Shown in pieces: positions 27,228 to 35,974 of a stretch of DNA of 64,000 nucleotides. The notes under the pieces were generated by a model. It made no database searches. It saw only the letters and a program-made list of their open reading frames with translations, and was not told the DNA's origin. Each line of letters starts with the position of its first letter. Positions within the stretch are counted from its first letter, which is position 1. This stretch comes from Gammaproteobacteria bacterium (GTDB lineage Bacteria > Pseudomonadota > Gammaproteobacteria > Pseudomonadales > Pseudohongiellaceae): NCBI GenBank assembly GCA_030828385.1, contig JAURCS010000002.1:61338-125337 (forward strand), in the 5' to 3' direction. Both the position numbers and the translations under genes were made by a program.

Positions 27228-28838
27228 TTATTCAGGCAGTGCAAAAGTAAACAGTGCAGTGCCTGCAGCAATCGCAATATACTGTTTACCATTAACAGCA
27301 TAGGACATGGGCGCCGCATTCACTTGACCACCCAGGTTGGCTTTCCAGAGCAACTCGCCGCTAGTGGCATCCAGCGCCACAAAGTAGCCATCCTTACCTC
27401 CACCAAAAACAATATCACCATCAGTCGAGAGTACCCCGCCCCAGGTAATATTGCCCAGATCAAATTCCCACACCGCATCCAGAGTGTCCGGATCATAGGC
27501 ACGAATGACGCCCCAGGCTTCTTCATTGTTATTCAGGAAAGGTTCCAGCGCGACATCGCCCATGGTGGTCTGGCGTCGGTTCACGCCCAGTGCCTGGGGA
27601 AACCGACCCTCGATGGCCATGATGCCCGAATCTTCCCAATGGGCAACATAATAAAGATCATGCTTTGGACTGTAAGCTGTAGGCGCCCAGTTGATGGCAC
27701 CATGCACATGGGGACGGATAACCGTTCCTTCCACTGAAGGCACCATGCCAGGCGCACGAATCGGACGTCCCGATTCATCAAAACCGCTCATCCAGTTAAC
27801 GTTGACATAGGGTTTGCCATGGAGGAATTCACCAGTCACGCGGTCCAGTACATACATCAGCCCATTACGATTGGCCCACAACATAAGTTTGCGCAGGCGC
27901 CCCTCCCATTGCCGGTCCACCAGAACCGGTACCTGAGTGGAATCGTAGTCCATTTCATCATGGGGCGTGAACTGGTAATGCCATTTTATTTCTCCGCTGT
28001 CTGCATCAAAGGCCACCACGCTGTCACTATAAAGATTATCACCAAGCCTTGTACGGCCATCCCAGTCAGGCGCCGGATTACCAGTTCCCCAGTACACCAG
28101 ATTCGCTTCTGGATCATAGGCGCCGGCATTCCAGATAGCAGCGCCCCCGGTCATCCAGGAATCACCGGACCAGGATTCATGGCCAGGTTCACCGGGGCCG
28201 GGAATGGTATAGGTCTTCCATATTTCTGCGCCAGTGTTGACGTCATAGGCAGCCACATAACCGCGAATGCCGAGATCGCCACCGGCCGTACCAATATAGA
28301 CTTTATCTTCAACTACCATGGGCGGCATGGTGATGGAATACAGCGCATTGGCATCAGCTACTTCGGTGTTCCAGATCAGATTGCCACTGCGCGCATCGAT
28401 TGCCAGTAAACGTCCATCCACCGTTCCCATAAACAAAGTATTGCCAAGTATCGCCAGACCCCGGTTAACCCGCCCGCAACAGGTTCGTGCCGGTGCCGGT
28501 TCATGGTTATAGGTCCAGAATATTCTGCCTGTCGCCGCATCAAGAGCAATGACGTCATTGGGAGCCTGCACGGTATACAGAACACCATCCACGACCAAAG
28601 GCGTGGCTTCAAATTTCTCCAGTGATCGGGCCTGCCACACCCACTGCAATTCAAGCTCGGCGACATTGCCGGTGTTGACCTGATCAAGACCGCTATGACG
28701 CTGGTTAAAAAGATTTTGTGAATAGCTGAGCCAGTTGGCGTCGTTGTCAGCGCTTAATATGTCGTCAAAACTGACTTGTGATAAACCCGCTTCGCTTATC
28801 AGCAGCGCAGCAAGAAATAACAGACAATATTTTTTCAT
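27228..28838 (-). CDS. PQQ-dependent dehydrogenase (quinoprotein)
   Basis: 536 residues with signal peptide (cleaved near AGLSQ). An eight-bladed PQQ propeller is indicated by repeats such as 'VIALDAATGRIFWTY', 'LLAIDARSGNLIWNT', 'VVAFDADSGEIKWHY'. The vicinal disulfide over PQQ is RTCCGRVNRG, and the proposed catalytic Asp lies in TPHDEMDYD. It should oxidise an alcohol or sugar in the periplasm and pass electrons to a cytochrome c. The partner is encoded directly upstream with an ATGA overlap (28835-28838). It is shorter than methanol dehydrogenase large subunits (about 600) and lacks a fused heme domain. Substrate unknown; no pqq synthesis genes are seen here. Confidence 0.93.
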   Translation of the reverse strand: MKKYCLLFLAALLISEAGLSQVSFDDILSADNDANWLSYSQNLFNQRHSGLDQVNTGNVAELELQWVWQARSLEKFEATPLVVDGVLYTVQAPNDVIALDAATGRIFWTYNHEPAPARTCCGRVNRGLAILGNTLFMGTVDGRLLAIDARSGNLIWNTEVADANALYSITMPPMVVEDKVYIGTAGGDLGIRGYVAAYDVNTGAEIWKTYTIPGPGEPGHESWSGDSWMTGGAAIWNAGAYDPEANLVYWGTGNPAPDWDGRTRLGDNLYSDSVVAFDADSGEIKWHYQFTPHDEMDYDSTQVPVLVDRQWEGRLRKLMLWANRNGLMYVLDRVTGEFLHGKPYVNVNWMSGFDESGRPIRAPGMVPSVEGTVIRPHVHGAINWAPTAYSPKHDLYYVAHWEDSGIMAIEGRFPQALGVNRRQTTMGDVALEPFLNNNEEAWGVIRAYDPDTLDAVWEFDLGNITWGGVLSTDGDIVFGGGKDGYFVALDATSGELLWKANLGGQVNAAPMSYAVNGKQYIAIAAGTALFTFALPE

Positions 28839-29635
28839 TGCGCAGCTCCCCGCCGCAGCGTCGACAGATAAGCCACCAGATCGGCAATCTCCTGTTGCGT
28901 GTAGCCTGTAGCCAGTGATGGCATATCCGGATTGCTAAAACCAAATGAAACCAGCTGGCTCTTTTCAAATGAGCGCAGTCTTTCATTGCTATCGAGCATC
29001 TGGACAGTAAAGGCATCATGATTAAGCAGGCGACCGGAAACCATTTCCCCATTCGACGTCTGCACTGAATAAAACCGGTTTCCGGGCTGCACTTCGCTAT
29101 CGGGCTCAAGCAGCGACTGCTCAAGCTCCGCCGCCGATCTCACCAACGCAATACTGCTCAGATCAGGACCGAGCACTGACCCCTTGCCATTGATCATATG
29201 GCAGTCCATACATTTACCCCTGCCCTCATACAACGTTTTGCCCCGTGCAATATTGCCGCTGAGCGCGCCATTATCGCGTTCCCCCAGACTGCGCAGATAA
29301 GCAACAAGCATATAAGCCTGTTCTTCAGTGACTCTCGGTGTTGGCGGCATGGGAGTATTGGGAATGCCATTCATGATAATGCCGGCAATTTCCTCATCCG
29401 AATAAGGTTGACGAAAATTGTTATGCCCCAGATCCACCTGACTTATCAGATCACCGTCAGGTCCATGACAGTTGGCACAGTAATCCCGAAAGGCGCGTTC
29501 ACCACCAAGCAGATCAGCGCCGGTTTCATGTTGTGCCAGACTTGAGGGGCTCGTAGTAACAACAAGTATAACGGCAAGAACAGACAAGCATGTCCACAAT
29601 CGGTTCACAGGAAAAAGTGTTGATGATAAATTCAC
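28835..29635 (-). CDS. Diheme cytochrome c, partner of the PQQ dehydrogenase
   Basis: About 267 residues if translation starts at GTG 29635, just after the stop of the DUF6152 gene; longer readings from 29794 overlap that gene and are unlikely. The start is uncertain. The signal is 'LSVLAVILVVTTSPSSLAQ'. Two heme c motifs follow, CANCHGPDGD and CMDCHMINGKGSVLGPDLS. A C-terminal segment (YSVQTSNGEMVSGRLLNHDAFTVQ) has the pattern of a small beta domain often fused to such cytochromes. It accepts electrons from the PQQ dehydrogenase in the periplasm. The 4-bp overlap with that gene supports co-translation. Confidence 0.88.
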   Translation of the reverse strand: MNLSSTLFPVNRLWTCLSVLAVILVVTTSPSSLAQHETGADLLGGERAFRDYCANCHGPDGDLISQVDLGHNNFRQPYSDEEIAGIIMNGIPNTPMPPTPRVTEEQAYMLVAYLRSLGERDNGALSGNIARGKTLYEGRGKCMDCHMINGKGSVLGPDLSSIALVRSAAELEQSLLEPDSEVQPGNRFYSVQTSNGEMVSGRLLNHDAFTVQMLDSNERLRSFEKSQLVSFGFSNPDMPSLATGYTQQEIADLVAYLSTLRRGAAQ

Positions 29636-29639
29636 AGGA

Positions 29640-30095
29640 CTATTGAGCTGCTTCAGCTTCGGCACGCGAGGTATATCCCTGTTTAACCCATTCTTCCCAG
29701 TCCGGACTTGGACCACAGCCACCATCATTGGGAGAGTAGAAAGTTCCCTGGGCATCGATGATATAACCCAACGCGCCACCAGGGCGGCCGTCATGAAGTG
29801 GACAATAGACCACGCTTACCGTCTGCCCGGGCTGAAACGTGAAACCGTTCATGCTGGGAGAACGAGACATCACTGATGGCGGTGCAGCCCCTTCCAGGCT
29901 GTAAAGTGTGCCATCCTCGGTTTCCATGTACAGGGCAATATGGGGGCTGTTAAATGCCCAGCGTCTTATTGTGCCTGTCAGAAACTCTTCGCGGGAACGG
30001 TCAAACATGGCAAAACTGTGATGAGCCATGGCACTTTCCAGACCTGTGGTCATCAGAAAAGCCGCCACGGTTAAAATTTTTATTGTTGTTTTCAT
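29640..30095 (-). CDS. DUF6152 exported small protein 2
   Basis: 151 residues. The signal peptide ends ESAMA, and the mature chain is predicted to begin HHSFAMFDR, so a free N-terminal His. Family pattern continues with GTIRRWAFNSPHIALYME, LYSLEGAAPPSVM, and 'FQPGQTVSVVYCPLHDGRPGGALG'. It lies between a W-G-D-related gene (27 bp upstream) and the diheme cytochrome gene in one apparent operon with the PQQ dehydrogenase. The role is unknown; position in this operon suggests a link to periplasmic oxidation. Metal binding is inference only. Confidence 0.88.
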   Translation of the reverse strand: MKTTIKILTVAAFLMTTGLESAMAHHSFAMFDRSREEFLTGTIRRWAFNSPHIALYMETEDGTLYSLEGAAPPSVMSRSPSMNGFTFQPGQTVSVVYCPLHDGRPGGALGYIIDAQGTFYSPNDGGCGPSPDWEEWVKQGYTSRAEAEAAQ

Positions 30096-30122
30096 TTCTG
30101 GACTCCTTTGATATCTCGGCGC

Positions 30123-31145
30123 TTACTGGACATCATCATTAAAAATAGGACTTTTTTCCTGTCCTACCAGTCCCGCGGGCAGATCAGGATTACGCAGCCG
30201 ATCATTGCCGCGCGGATCCACATAGCCATCTTCTCCCGGCAAGCGATACTGGGTTGAAGGTCTACCCTCGTCGTCAAACGTCAGGTAGGTATTGTCATTT
30301 TGGGCGCACTCCCAGTAACGCATCCTGAAACCAAGAGCTTGAAGGTCTTGCCGTGGCCAAAAAGTGTATACCACCGTTATCGGTTCAACCAGACTGAGCT
30401 CATCATAAAAAGTGACATTATTGACCAGTCGTTTGGTACCGTTGTTCAGTGTTTCCATACGCCAGACTTCCACAGTTTCAAACTGGTTGCTGGTTGGTGG
30501 CGTACCACGGAAATAATCCGATGGATAAATATCAACGGTATGCACGATCAACATATCATCCACCCAGAAGCCGATGGAATCGCCAGCAGCATAATGGGTA
30601 CCGTCAATATTCTTGTGTTCCTGGTTAATGTAGATTCGACGCGTGTCATTACCCAGATCATTGGTCCACCAGGACTGGCTTGGTGTATTGATGAATTCCC
30701 GCACGTAAGGTTCGAGCAACCAGCGTGGCATGCCGGCAGGCTCACATGAGGTCAGGCGGTCATAGTCTACGCCAAGATCCCGTCGATACTGGAATGCGGC
30801 TTCGTATTCCGGCGTCAGTACGCCCTCTTTTATCACCACATTCTCACCTTCACCAAAGGGACCAATGGGGCTGCCATCCAGCGACTCCAGAAATAGCTGG
30901 TTGCCGCTGTTATTCCCTTGTGCAGACCACAAACCCTCCCACTTCGGCACGCTATCATAGCTATGGGAAGTGCCTCCATTATGGCTGTTATACAAATATT
31001 CATAATGGCCAGTGGAAGTCGCGAAACGCTGGGGTGGCGGAACTACGTCCGGCAACTGCGCCCTTGGTCCAGGCTGGGCCTGAAGCAGAGTTGAGAAAAG
31101 CAGCATGATCGCTGCGTGAACGAGTTTGTTAACCATGTTTTTCAT
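30123..31145 (-). CDS. Secreted W-G-D-related protein, divergent member
   Basis: 340 residues with signal peptide (cleaved near TLLQAQ). The core segment 'GDSIGFWVDDMLIVHTVDIYP' followed by ETVEVWRM and 'VTFYDELSLVEPITVVYTFW' aligns with the W-E/D-G-D-x-L segments of the other family members, but the G of the motif is replaced (WVDDML). The N-terminal half has 'WEGLWSAQGNNSGNQLF' and a 'SCEPAGMPRWL' segment. It heads the apparent operon with DUF6152, cytochrome c, PQQ dehydrogenase and PBP4. Function unknown. Confidence 0.82.
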   Translation of the reverse strand: MKNMVNKLVHAAIMLLFSTLLQAQPGPRAQLPDVVPPPQRFATSTGHYEYLYNSHNGGTSHSYDSVPKWEGLWSAQGNNSGNQLFLESLDGSPIGPFGEGENVVIKEGVLTPEYEAAFQYRRDLGVDYDRLTSCEPAGMPRWLLEPYVREFINTPSQSWWTNDLGNDTRRIYINQEHKNIDGTHYAAGDSIGFWVDDMLIVHTVDIYPSDYFRGTPPTSNQFETVEVWRMETLNNGTKRLVNNVTFYDELSLVEPITVVYTFWPRQDLQALGFRMRYWECAQNDNTYLTFDDEGRPSTQYRLPGEDGYVDPRGNDRLRNPDLPAGLVGQEKSPIFNDDVQ

Positions 31146-31224
31146 TTACTTCTCCCAGTCCCAGGTAAATCATTAAAACTGAATATTATTATTTTCTATA
31201 GCTATTTCTTAGCCCTCACCCTTG

Positions 31225-32421
31225 CTAAAAAGGCTCAATGGACAGCCTGGTTTTCAGGTCAGCCTTGCAGAAAGCATGCAGGAAACAGGTCTGCTCGGAT
31301 ATATCCAGAATAGTGCGGGCAAACTCATCATCCTCCCCGCTGACCAGATGCACATGGGTTTCTATCGGGTCTGCGGTTCCTGCTTTCCCGGTTCCGCCGC
31401 TGGCACCGCCCAGTGAAAAATGGGTGTCCTGAATAACCCGGTATTCCTGCAAATCCTTTTTGACAATTTTGGCATAACGACCAAACTGGGTCATGAAGCA
31501 GAAACCAATACCGGCACTGATATAACTTACCGCATCAGGGGCCAGACCCTTGCCGCCATTGACTGGCGCTTCATCGCATAGAAAATGAAAAATGGAGCCA
31601 TGGGGATTAAACAAATGCTGTTCAACCTGCTTTACGCCGTCTTCGCGCAGTGTACAGATGCCTCGAACATGCAGAATTCGATCCTGCTCTTCTTTCAGAC
31701 TATCACCCGCCAGCGTAACGCTTTCTCCAGTTTTTGGCGTGATACCGCCTTTAACAAGCAGACCAGACCAGTCATCACTGGTTGGCATGGCAGCATCGAA
31801 GTGATCGCCGGGATCCGCTTCAGCAGGCCGTCCAACTGGCAAGGCTTTTGCGGGTTCGATTTCTTCGCCGTTATGGCACAGGGTAAACAGGCTTTCCTTG
31901 GCACCACGCATGAGCCCGTTCAATGGAGATGCCGCTACTGCATCAACCACCAGGCCATTGATCGCTTCATGGTCGGCATCACAATCAATCTGGACATCCA
32001 GCTCCACATCTTTTGCGCCACCAATCATGGTGCCTCTGAGTGCAGAGCCTTTCATGGTGTAGTAATTATCCTGAACCAGACGAATATTGTTGATATCAAT
32101 GCCGCGCTGTTTGGCCAGGGCAAGAATTTCATTCATATAGGAACAGACCATGCCAGTGGTCAAAAAGGACAGCGGACATGGGGCCGCATCAAGGCCATCA
32201 AGATAGGCGCCTTCATCACTGGCCAGACGCCAGACATTGCCGGTGCGGGCCGAGACTACCAGCGCCTCTTTCTGCATCACAGACAATGAACGGACACAAA
32301 GCCTGACCGCTTCACCCAGTCGATTTTCCGGCGCCTTGAACCCTGTCATTTCGGCGTTGGCTACTTTAAAAAAAAGCGGCTTGCCGGACTCCAGCAGGGG
32401 GTTGGCTCTTGGTTCAGACAT
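31225..32421 (-). CDS. OsmC family protein, two tandem OsmC-like halves
   Basis: 398 residues, about two and a half times a single OsmC domain. The first half has 'APCPLSFLTTGMVCSYMNEILALAKQRGIDI' with Cys82 and Cys93, and the second half has 'GLAPDAVSYISAGIGFCFMTQFGRYAKIV' and 'QTCFLHAFCKADLKT'. OsmC-type proteins reduce organic hydroperoxides using paired Cys; conserved Cys pairs are present in both halves, though spacing in the second half differs. Cytoplasmic. It is 79 bp upstream of the W-G-D-related gene on the same strand and divergent from an ankyrin gene. Confidence 0.86.
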   Translation of the reverse strand: MSEPRANPLLESGKPLFFKVANAEMTGFKAPENRLGEAVRLCVRSLSVMQKEALVVSARTGNVWRLASDEGAYLDGLDAAPCPLSFLTTGMVCSYMNEILALAKQRGIDINNIRLVQDNYYTMKGSALRGTMIGGAKDVELDVQIDCDADHEAINGLVVDAVAASPLNGLMRGAKESLFTLCHNGEEIEPAKALPVGRPAEADPGDHFDAAMPTSDDWSGLLVKGGITPKTGESVTLAGDSLKEEQDRILHVRGICTLREDGVKQVEQHLFNPHGSIFHFLCDEAPVNGGKGLAPDAVSYISAGIGFCFMTQFGRYAKIVKKDLQEYRVIQDTHFSLGGASGGTGKAGTADPIETHVHLVSGEDDEFARTILDISEQTCFLHAFCKADLKTRLSIEPF

Positions 32422-32638
32422 AATTGATAACTCCTGTTTTAATTAGTACCCCTAATATTTTTTGTGAGTATTAAGGAAATACTTGATTCCCTGAGCTTGC
32501 CAATGGATTGCAACAAACAGGGCCAGAAATGGCAACTTAATGTAATTTCCTATAGCTCGCAAATCTGTCCATCATTTCACTATCAGCAAGTAATCCAATG
32601 CAGTGGAATTTTCTGCTAAACTCGTGAAACTTGAACAG

Positions 32639-32651
32639 GCAGACTATCTGC
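32639..32651. promoter_or_regulatory. Small palindrome between OsmC and ankyrin genes
   Basis: GCAGA-CTA-TCTGC is a perfect 5-bp inverted repeat, 46 bp before the ankyrin start in a 275-bp divergent gap. It may be an operator or chance. Confidence 0.25.
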
Positions 32652-32696
32652 ATTTTTAGCCAATCACCCAATACACATATATAAGAAAATACAGGC

Positions 32697-34304
32697 ATGA
32701 AAAGACTACTCCGGCTTTCTATCATTCTTTTATCTCCCGTCTTCTCCGCTATGGCGGACAACGATATTGTTACGCTGGTAGCCAACAACCAGGCTGATTT
32801 GGCGATGCAAAGTATTGCCAGTGGTGGCGATGTAAATGCAACCCAGGCAGATGGCACTACCGCCTTGATGTATGCAGCCTATCTGGGCGATGCCGAGCTG
32901 GTCGCCGCTCTGGTAGCTGCCGGCGCTGAAACCAACGTGAGCAATGACTATGGTTCCTCGGCAATTCTGGAGGCTTCCATAACAGGCGCCACAGATGTCC
33001 TCGAAATTCTGCTGGCCCATGGCGCAGACGCCAATTGGCGTAACCCGGAAGGAGAAACACCGCTGATGAATGTAGCCCGCGCCGGACAACTACAGGCAGC
33101 AGAATTATTACTTGCCAACGGCGCCCAGGTAGATGCAGTAGAACAATGGGGCGGACAAACCGCCCTGCTCTGGGCCGCCGCCCAGCAGCAACCCGAGATG
33201 ATTGCCCTGCTGATTCGCCATGGAGCTGACGTTAACCACACCAGTATTGTCAGGCAGTGGGATCGCACCATTCTTAACGAACCGCGTCCGTTGACCTACA
33301 ACAGGGGTGGTTTTACCGCCTTGCACTTTGCAGCCCGCGAAGGGTGTACCGAATGCGTTCGCGTGTTGACCGAGGCTGGCGCCGATACTGATATCCACGA
33401 TCCGGAACGGGTCACGCCATTAAACGTTGCGCTGTTGAATCAACACTTTGCCACGGCTGCAGCGCTGATAGACGCTGGTGCCGATGTAAATAAATGGGAT
33501 ATCTATGGCCGTACCCCACTGTTTAACGCCATTGATCTGCACACCTTGCCAATTGGCGGTCGACCTGATATTCCCAGTAGCGATCTCATCAGCGGCCATG
33601 ACATTGCGGCCATGCTGCTTGAGCGCGGCGCCAATCCGAATATCCAGCTAAAACTGGTACCGCCTTTACGCAACGCCATCTATGATCGCGGTTCCGACAA
33701 AGTCCTTACCACCGGAGCTACACCACTGATGCGTGCGGTAAAAGGGGGCGACCTGGAAAGTACACAACTGTTGCTGGAATACGGTGCTCTGCCGGATCTG
33801 CCAAATAAGGAAGGCCAGACACCGATGATGATTGTGGCTGGCATTGGTCATACTTCCTCACCAACCCGGGGCGCTTTTCGTACGCAACAGCAAAGCATTG
33901 ACGCTATTCAACAGTTACTGGATGCCGGCGCTGACATTAATGCCTTATCCGGTGATCCGGCATTGCCACCAGGAGTAAGCGTTGTCGATTATCAGCGCGA
34001 CAAGACACCGCACCCCGCCAACGAGGGCGAAGTGGTTATCCATGGGCAGACAGCATTGCATGGCGCTGCCAAACAGGGCTGGACAGAAGTCGCTCGTTTT
34101 CTTATTGAAAATGGCGCCCAACAACAGGTGGTTGATGATGCCGGCAGCACACCTTTTGATCTGGCCATGGCTCGCTATGCCCCAGCCTATAATGACACGC
34201 CACCATTGCCTTTCTTTGAAACCGCACAATACCTGCAACAGGAATGTGCCCGGGTCGATGGCTGTGTGATACCTGACCCTATCAATAGCGAACTGGTACC
34301 TTAA
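32697..34304 (+). CDS. Exported ankyrin-repeat protein 1
   Basis: 535 residues. The signal peptide ends near VFSAMA. About ten to twelve ankyrin repeats follow (for example 'DGTTALMYAAYLGDAELVAALVAAGAETN', 'GETPLMNVARAGQLQAAELLLANGAQVD'). After the sixth repeat comes an insert with 'NEPRPLTYNRGGFTALHFAAREGCTECVRVL', containing a CxxC pair, which is shared with the two other ankyrin proteins here (EPRAQ-Y/F-RPTGG). Ankyrin repeats bind other proteins; export to the periplasm is unusual for them. Unlike the other two copies it is not next to a PSD or MBL gene; a VOC protein gene follows after 36 bp. Confidence 0.92.
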   Translation: MKRLLRLSIILLSPVFSAMADNDIVTLVANNQADLAMQSIASGGDVNATQADGTTALMYAAYLGDAELVAALVAAGAETNVSNDYGSSAILEASITGATDVLEILLAHGADANWRNPEGETPLMNVARAGQLQAAELLLANGAQVDAVEQWGGQTALLWAAAQQQPEMIALLIRHGADVNHTSIVRQWDRTILNEPRPLTYNRGGFTALHFAAREGCTECVRVLTEAGADTDIHDPERVTPLNVALLNQHFATAAALIDAGADVNKWDIYGRTPLFNAIDLHTLPIGGRPDIPSSDLISGHDIAAMLLERGANPNIQLKLVPPLRNAIYDRGSDKVLTTGATPLMRAVKGGDLESTQLLLEYGALPDLPNKEGQTPMMIVAGIGHTSSPTRGAFRTQQQSIDAIQQLLDAGADINALSGDPALPPGVSVVDYQRDKTPHPANEGEVVIHGQTALHGAAKQGWTEVARFLIENGAQQQVVDDAGSTPFDLAMARYAPAYNDTPPLPFFETAQYLQQECARVDGCVIPDPINSELVP

Positions 34305-34340
34305 GACAGCAATTAGCAAACCACACCGGGGGAAAATAAA

Positions 34341-34874
34341 ATGGCCGAATTTGGTTTTGGACAGAAAACCGGGCAGATCATGCAGATGGCCTATGTAGTC
34401 GAGGACATCAGGGCAGCGATGAACTGGTGGATCATGGATGGCAAAACCGGGCCCTGGTTTTTGCTGGACAGCTTTACCGGCCCTGACCAGATCTATCGTG
34501 GAGAGCAGGCCCGGTCCGACGTAGCTATCGCCATGTCTTTTGCCGGCCATATGAACATCGAACTAATACAACCCAAAGACGATTACCCCTCAGTCTATAA
34601 AGAGACTATCGAAAAACGGGGTTATGGTTTTCATCATATCGGCATTGCGGTGGATGATACCCTCGCGGAATCACAAGCCTACCAGGCACGAGGATTCTCG
34701 GAAGCCTTTTCGGCTGATGTGGGTGGTGGCAGAGTACGCTATATGGACGACGGCAAAAACGAGCCCGGATTTATCGAATTGATCCCGGCAGCCCCGGAAA
34801 TGGATGCAGCATTCACGCGCTTCTATCAAGCCGCGCAAAACTGGAACGGCGAAGACCCGATAAGGGCGTTCTAG
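34341..34874 (+). CDS. VOC/glyoxalase superfamily protein
   Basis: 177 residues, cytoplasmic. Two VOC beta-alpha-beta units are visible: 'IMQMAYVVEDIRAAMNWWIMDGKTGPWF' and 'GYGFHHIGIAVDDTLAESQAYQARGFSEAF', closing with 'YMDDGKNEPGFIELIPA'. His in the second unit and Glu in the last strand are likely metal ligands. This is the glyoxalase_4-like type, which includes epimerases and lyases; the exact reaction cannot be named. GGGGGAA lies 8 bases before the ATG. It follows the ankyrin gene on the same strand. Confidence 0.88.
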   Translation: MAEFGFGQKTGQIMQMAYVVEDIRAAMNWWIMDGKTGPWFLLDSFTGPDQIYRGEQARSDVAIAMSFAGHMNIELIQPKDDYPSVYKETIEKRGYGFHHIGIAVDDTLAESQAYQARGFSEAFSADVGGGRVRYMDDGKNEPGFIELIPAAPEMDAAFTRFYQAAQNWNGEDPIRAF

Positions 34875-34887
34875 TCGCAAGTCGCAA
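34872..34887 (-). repeat. CTTGCGA heptamers, two copies
   Basis: Read on the minus strand, two tandem CTTGCGA units end in CTA, just after the VOC stop codon and beside the terminator hairpin. Same repeat family as at 34979, 36026, 44781 and 51340. Confidence 0.6.
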
Positions 34888-34912
34888 AAAAGGCGACTAA
34901 ATTAGTCGCCTT
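34885..34912 (-). terminator. Intrinsic terminator for the esterase gene
   Basis: AAGGCGACTAA (34890-34900) and TTAGTCGCCTT (34902-34912) form a perfect 11-bp inverted repeat. Read on the minus strand it is followed by TTTTTT, as expected for the end of the esterase gene whose stop is at 35021. It may also stop plus-strand transcription from the VOC gene. Confidence 0.8.
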
Positions 34913-34978
34913 GTCGGATGCGTCCCTGCGGTCCTTATCCGACCTACAGAAAAGCGTTGAAGCCCGAGAGAGTGGTTG

Positions 34979-35020
34979 CTTGTCTCTTGTCTCTTGATAC
35001 ATGTGACTTGTGACTGTTGT
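34979..35020. repeat. Tandem heptamers CTTGTCT/CTTGTGA, six units
   Basis: Six units at exact 7-base spacing: CTTGTCT twice, CTTGATA, CATGTGA, CTTGTGA, CTGTTGT. The array abuts the stop codon of the esterase gene at 35021. Confidence 0.75.
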
Positions 35021-35974
35021 TTATTCCCCAATAACATCATGATAGAAACGAATCATTGCATTGGTGATCGTCGTATCCGCACTATCAATACTCATGACGT
35101 GTGACACATGATTGTAACCTTGCCACTGGGTATACATGGGGCAGTCTGAATACTTCTGACACAGCTTTGCATACATCTGGGCAACACTGGTTTCGATATT
35201 GGCCGGGTCGTATTCAGCGCTCCACAAATACACGGGAATTTGCTCCCCCTGGTAAGAGTCAACAAGGCCAAGGGGGGCACGTTCGGCTGCAAGCGTAGCA
35301 TCGGCGCCGTAATAAGCTGGCGTGCCTGCCGCAAACCCGCCGGAACTGAGTATGGCCATTTTTACGCCAGGACCATCGGCTAACTGGGAAGGTTCATGGA
35401 ACATGTAGGTTGCCACATGCGTGGAGCCGGCTGAATTGCCCATGATGGTGATATTCTCAGGATTGCCGCCGAATTCGTCAATATTGGCTTGAACCCACTC
35501 GATGATCATGCGCAGATCAACCGCGCCATCGGGCCAGCTGGCTTCCGGTGCCAGGCGGTAATTGGCGTTGATACCAATGCCCCCGACTCGGGCAGCAAAC
35601 TTGCCCACATTACTGTAGATCAGGTTATCCGTGGCCGCGCTGACCTTGTCGCCTCCGGTAAGGCCGCCGCCATGAAAATAAATCAGCACCGGGCCACCTT
35701 CCCTGAAACCGGCATCACTGACCCAAAGATCAAAGGTCTGTGAGGGATGATCGCCATAGGCAATATCACTGTGCACCGTTAGCCCCTGTGAGCCAACTTC
35801 CTTCTGCAGAGGTGTATACAAGGCCTGGGTAGCCGCATTCACCTGACCGTTCCACTGCTTGCCAATTTGCGCGATACCTGCATAAGCCGCAGCCACCAGA
35901 TCTTCCTGCGCAACAGTAGCAACGCTGCCAAGCAGAACCCCAACCCCCACTAAAATATTCAGTATCACTTTCAT
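35021..35974 (-). CDS. Exported alpha/beta-hydrolase (HSL/carboxylesterase type)
   Basis: About 317 residues from ATG 35974, which opens the signal peptide (VGVLLGSVATVAQ). Oxyanion motif HGGG in 'LIYFHGGGLTGGD', nucleophile elbow GNSAGS, Asp in 'WSAEYDPANIE', and His in 'YNHVSHVMS' make a complete catalytic set typical of the hormone-sensitive-lipase type. It hydrolyses carboxylic esters, probably in the periplasm. The ribosome-site region has an uninterrupted run of eight G (35977-35984 on the coding strand), a possible slippage site. Own terminator downstream. Confidence 0.9.
   Translation of the reverse strand: MKVILNILVGVGVLLGSVATVAQEDLVAAAYAGIAQIGKQWNGQVNAATQALYTPLQKEVGSQGLTVHSDIAYGDHPSQTFDLWVSDAGFREGGPVLIYFHGGGLTGGDKVSAATDNLIYSNVGKFAARVGGIGINANYRLAPEASWPDGAVDLRMIIEWVQANIDEFGGNPENITIMGNSAGSTHVATYMFHEPSQLADGPGVKMAILSSGGFAAGTPAYYGADATLAAERAPLGLVDSYQGEQIPVYLWSAEYDPANIETSVAQMYAKLCQKYSDCPMYTQWQGYNHVSHVMSIDSADTTITNAMIRFYHDVIGE

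Noticed and set aside
33945-34550. 201-codon open frame antisense to the ankyrin 1 and VOC genes
   Set aside because: It spans two well-supported genes on the other strand and has no family pattern.
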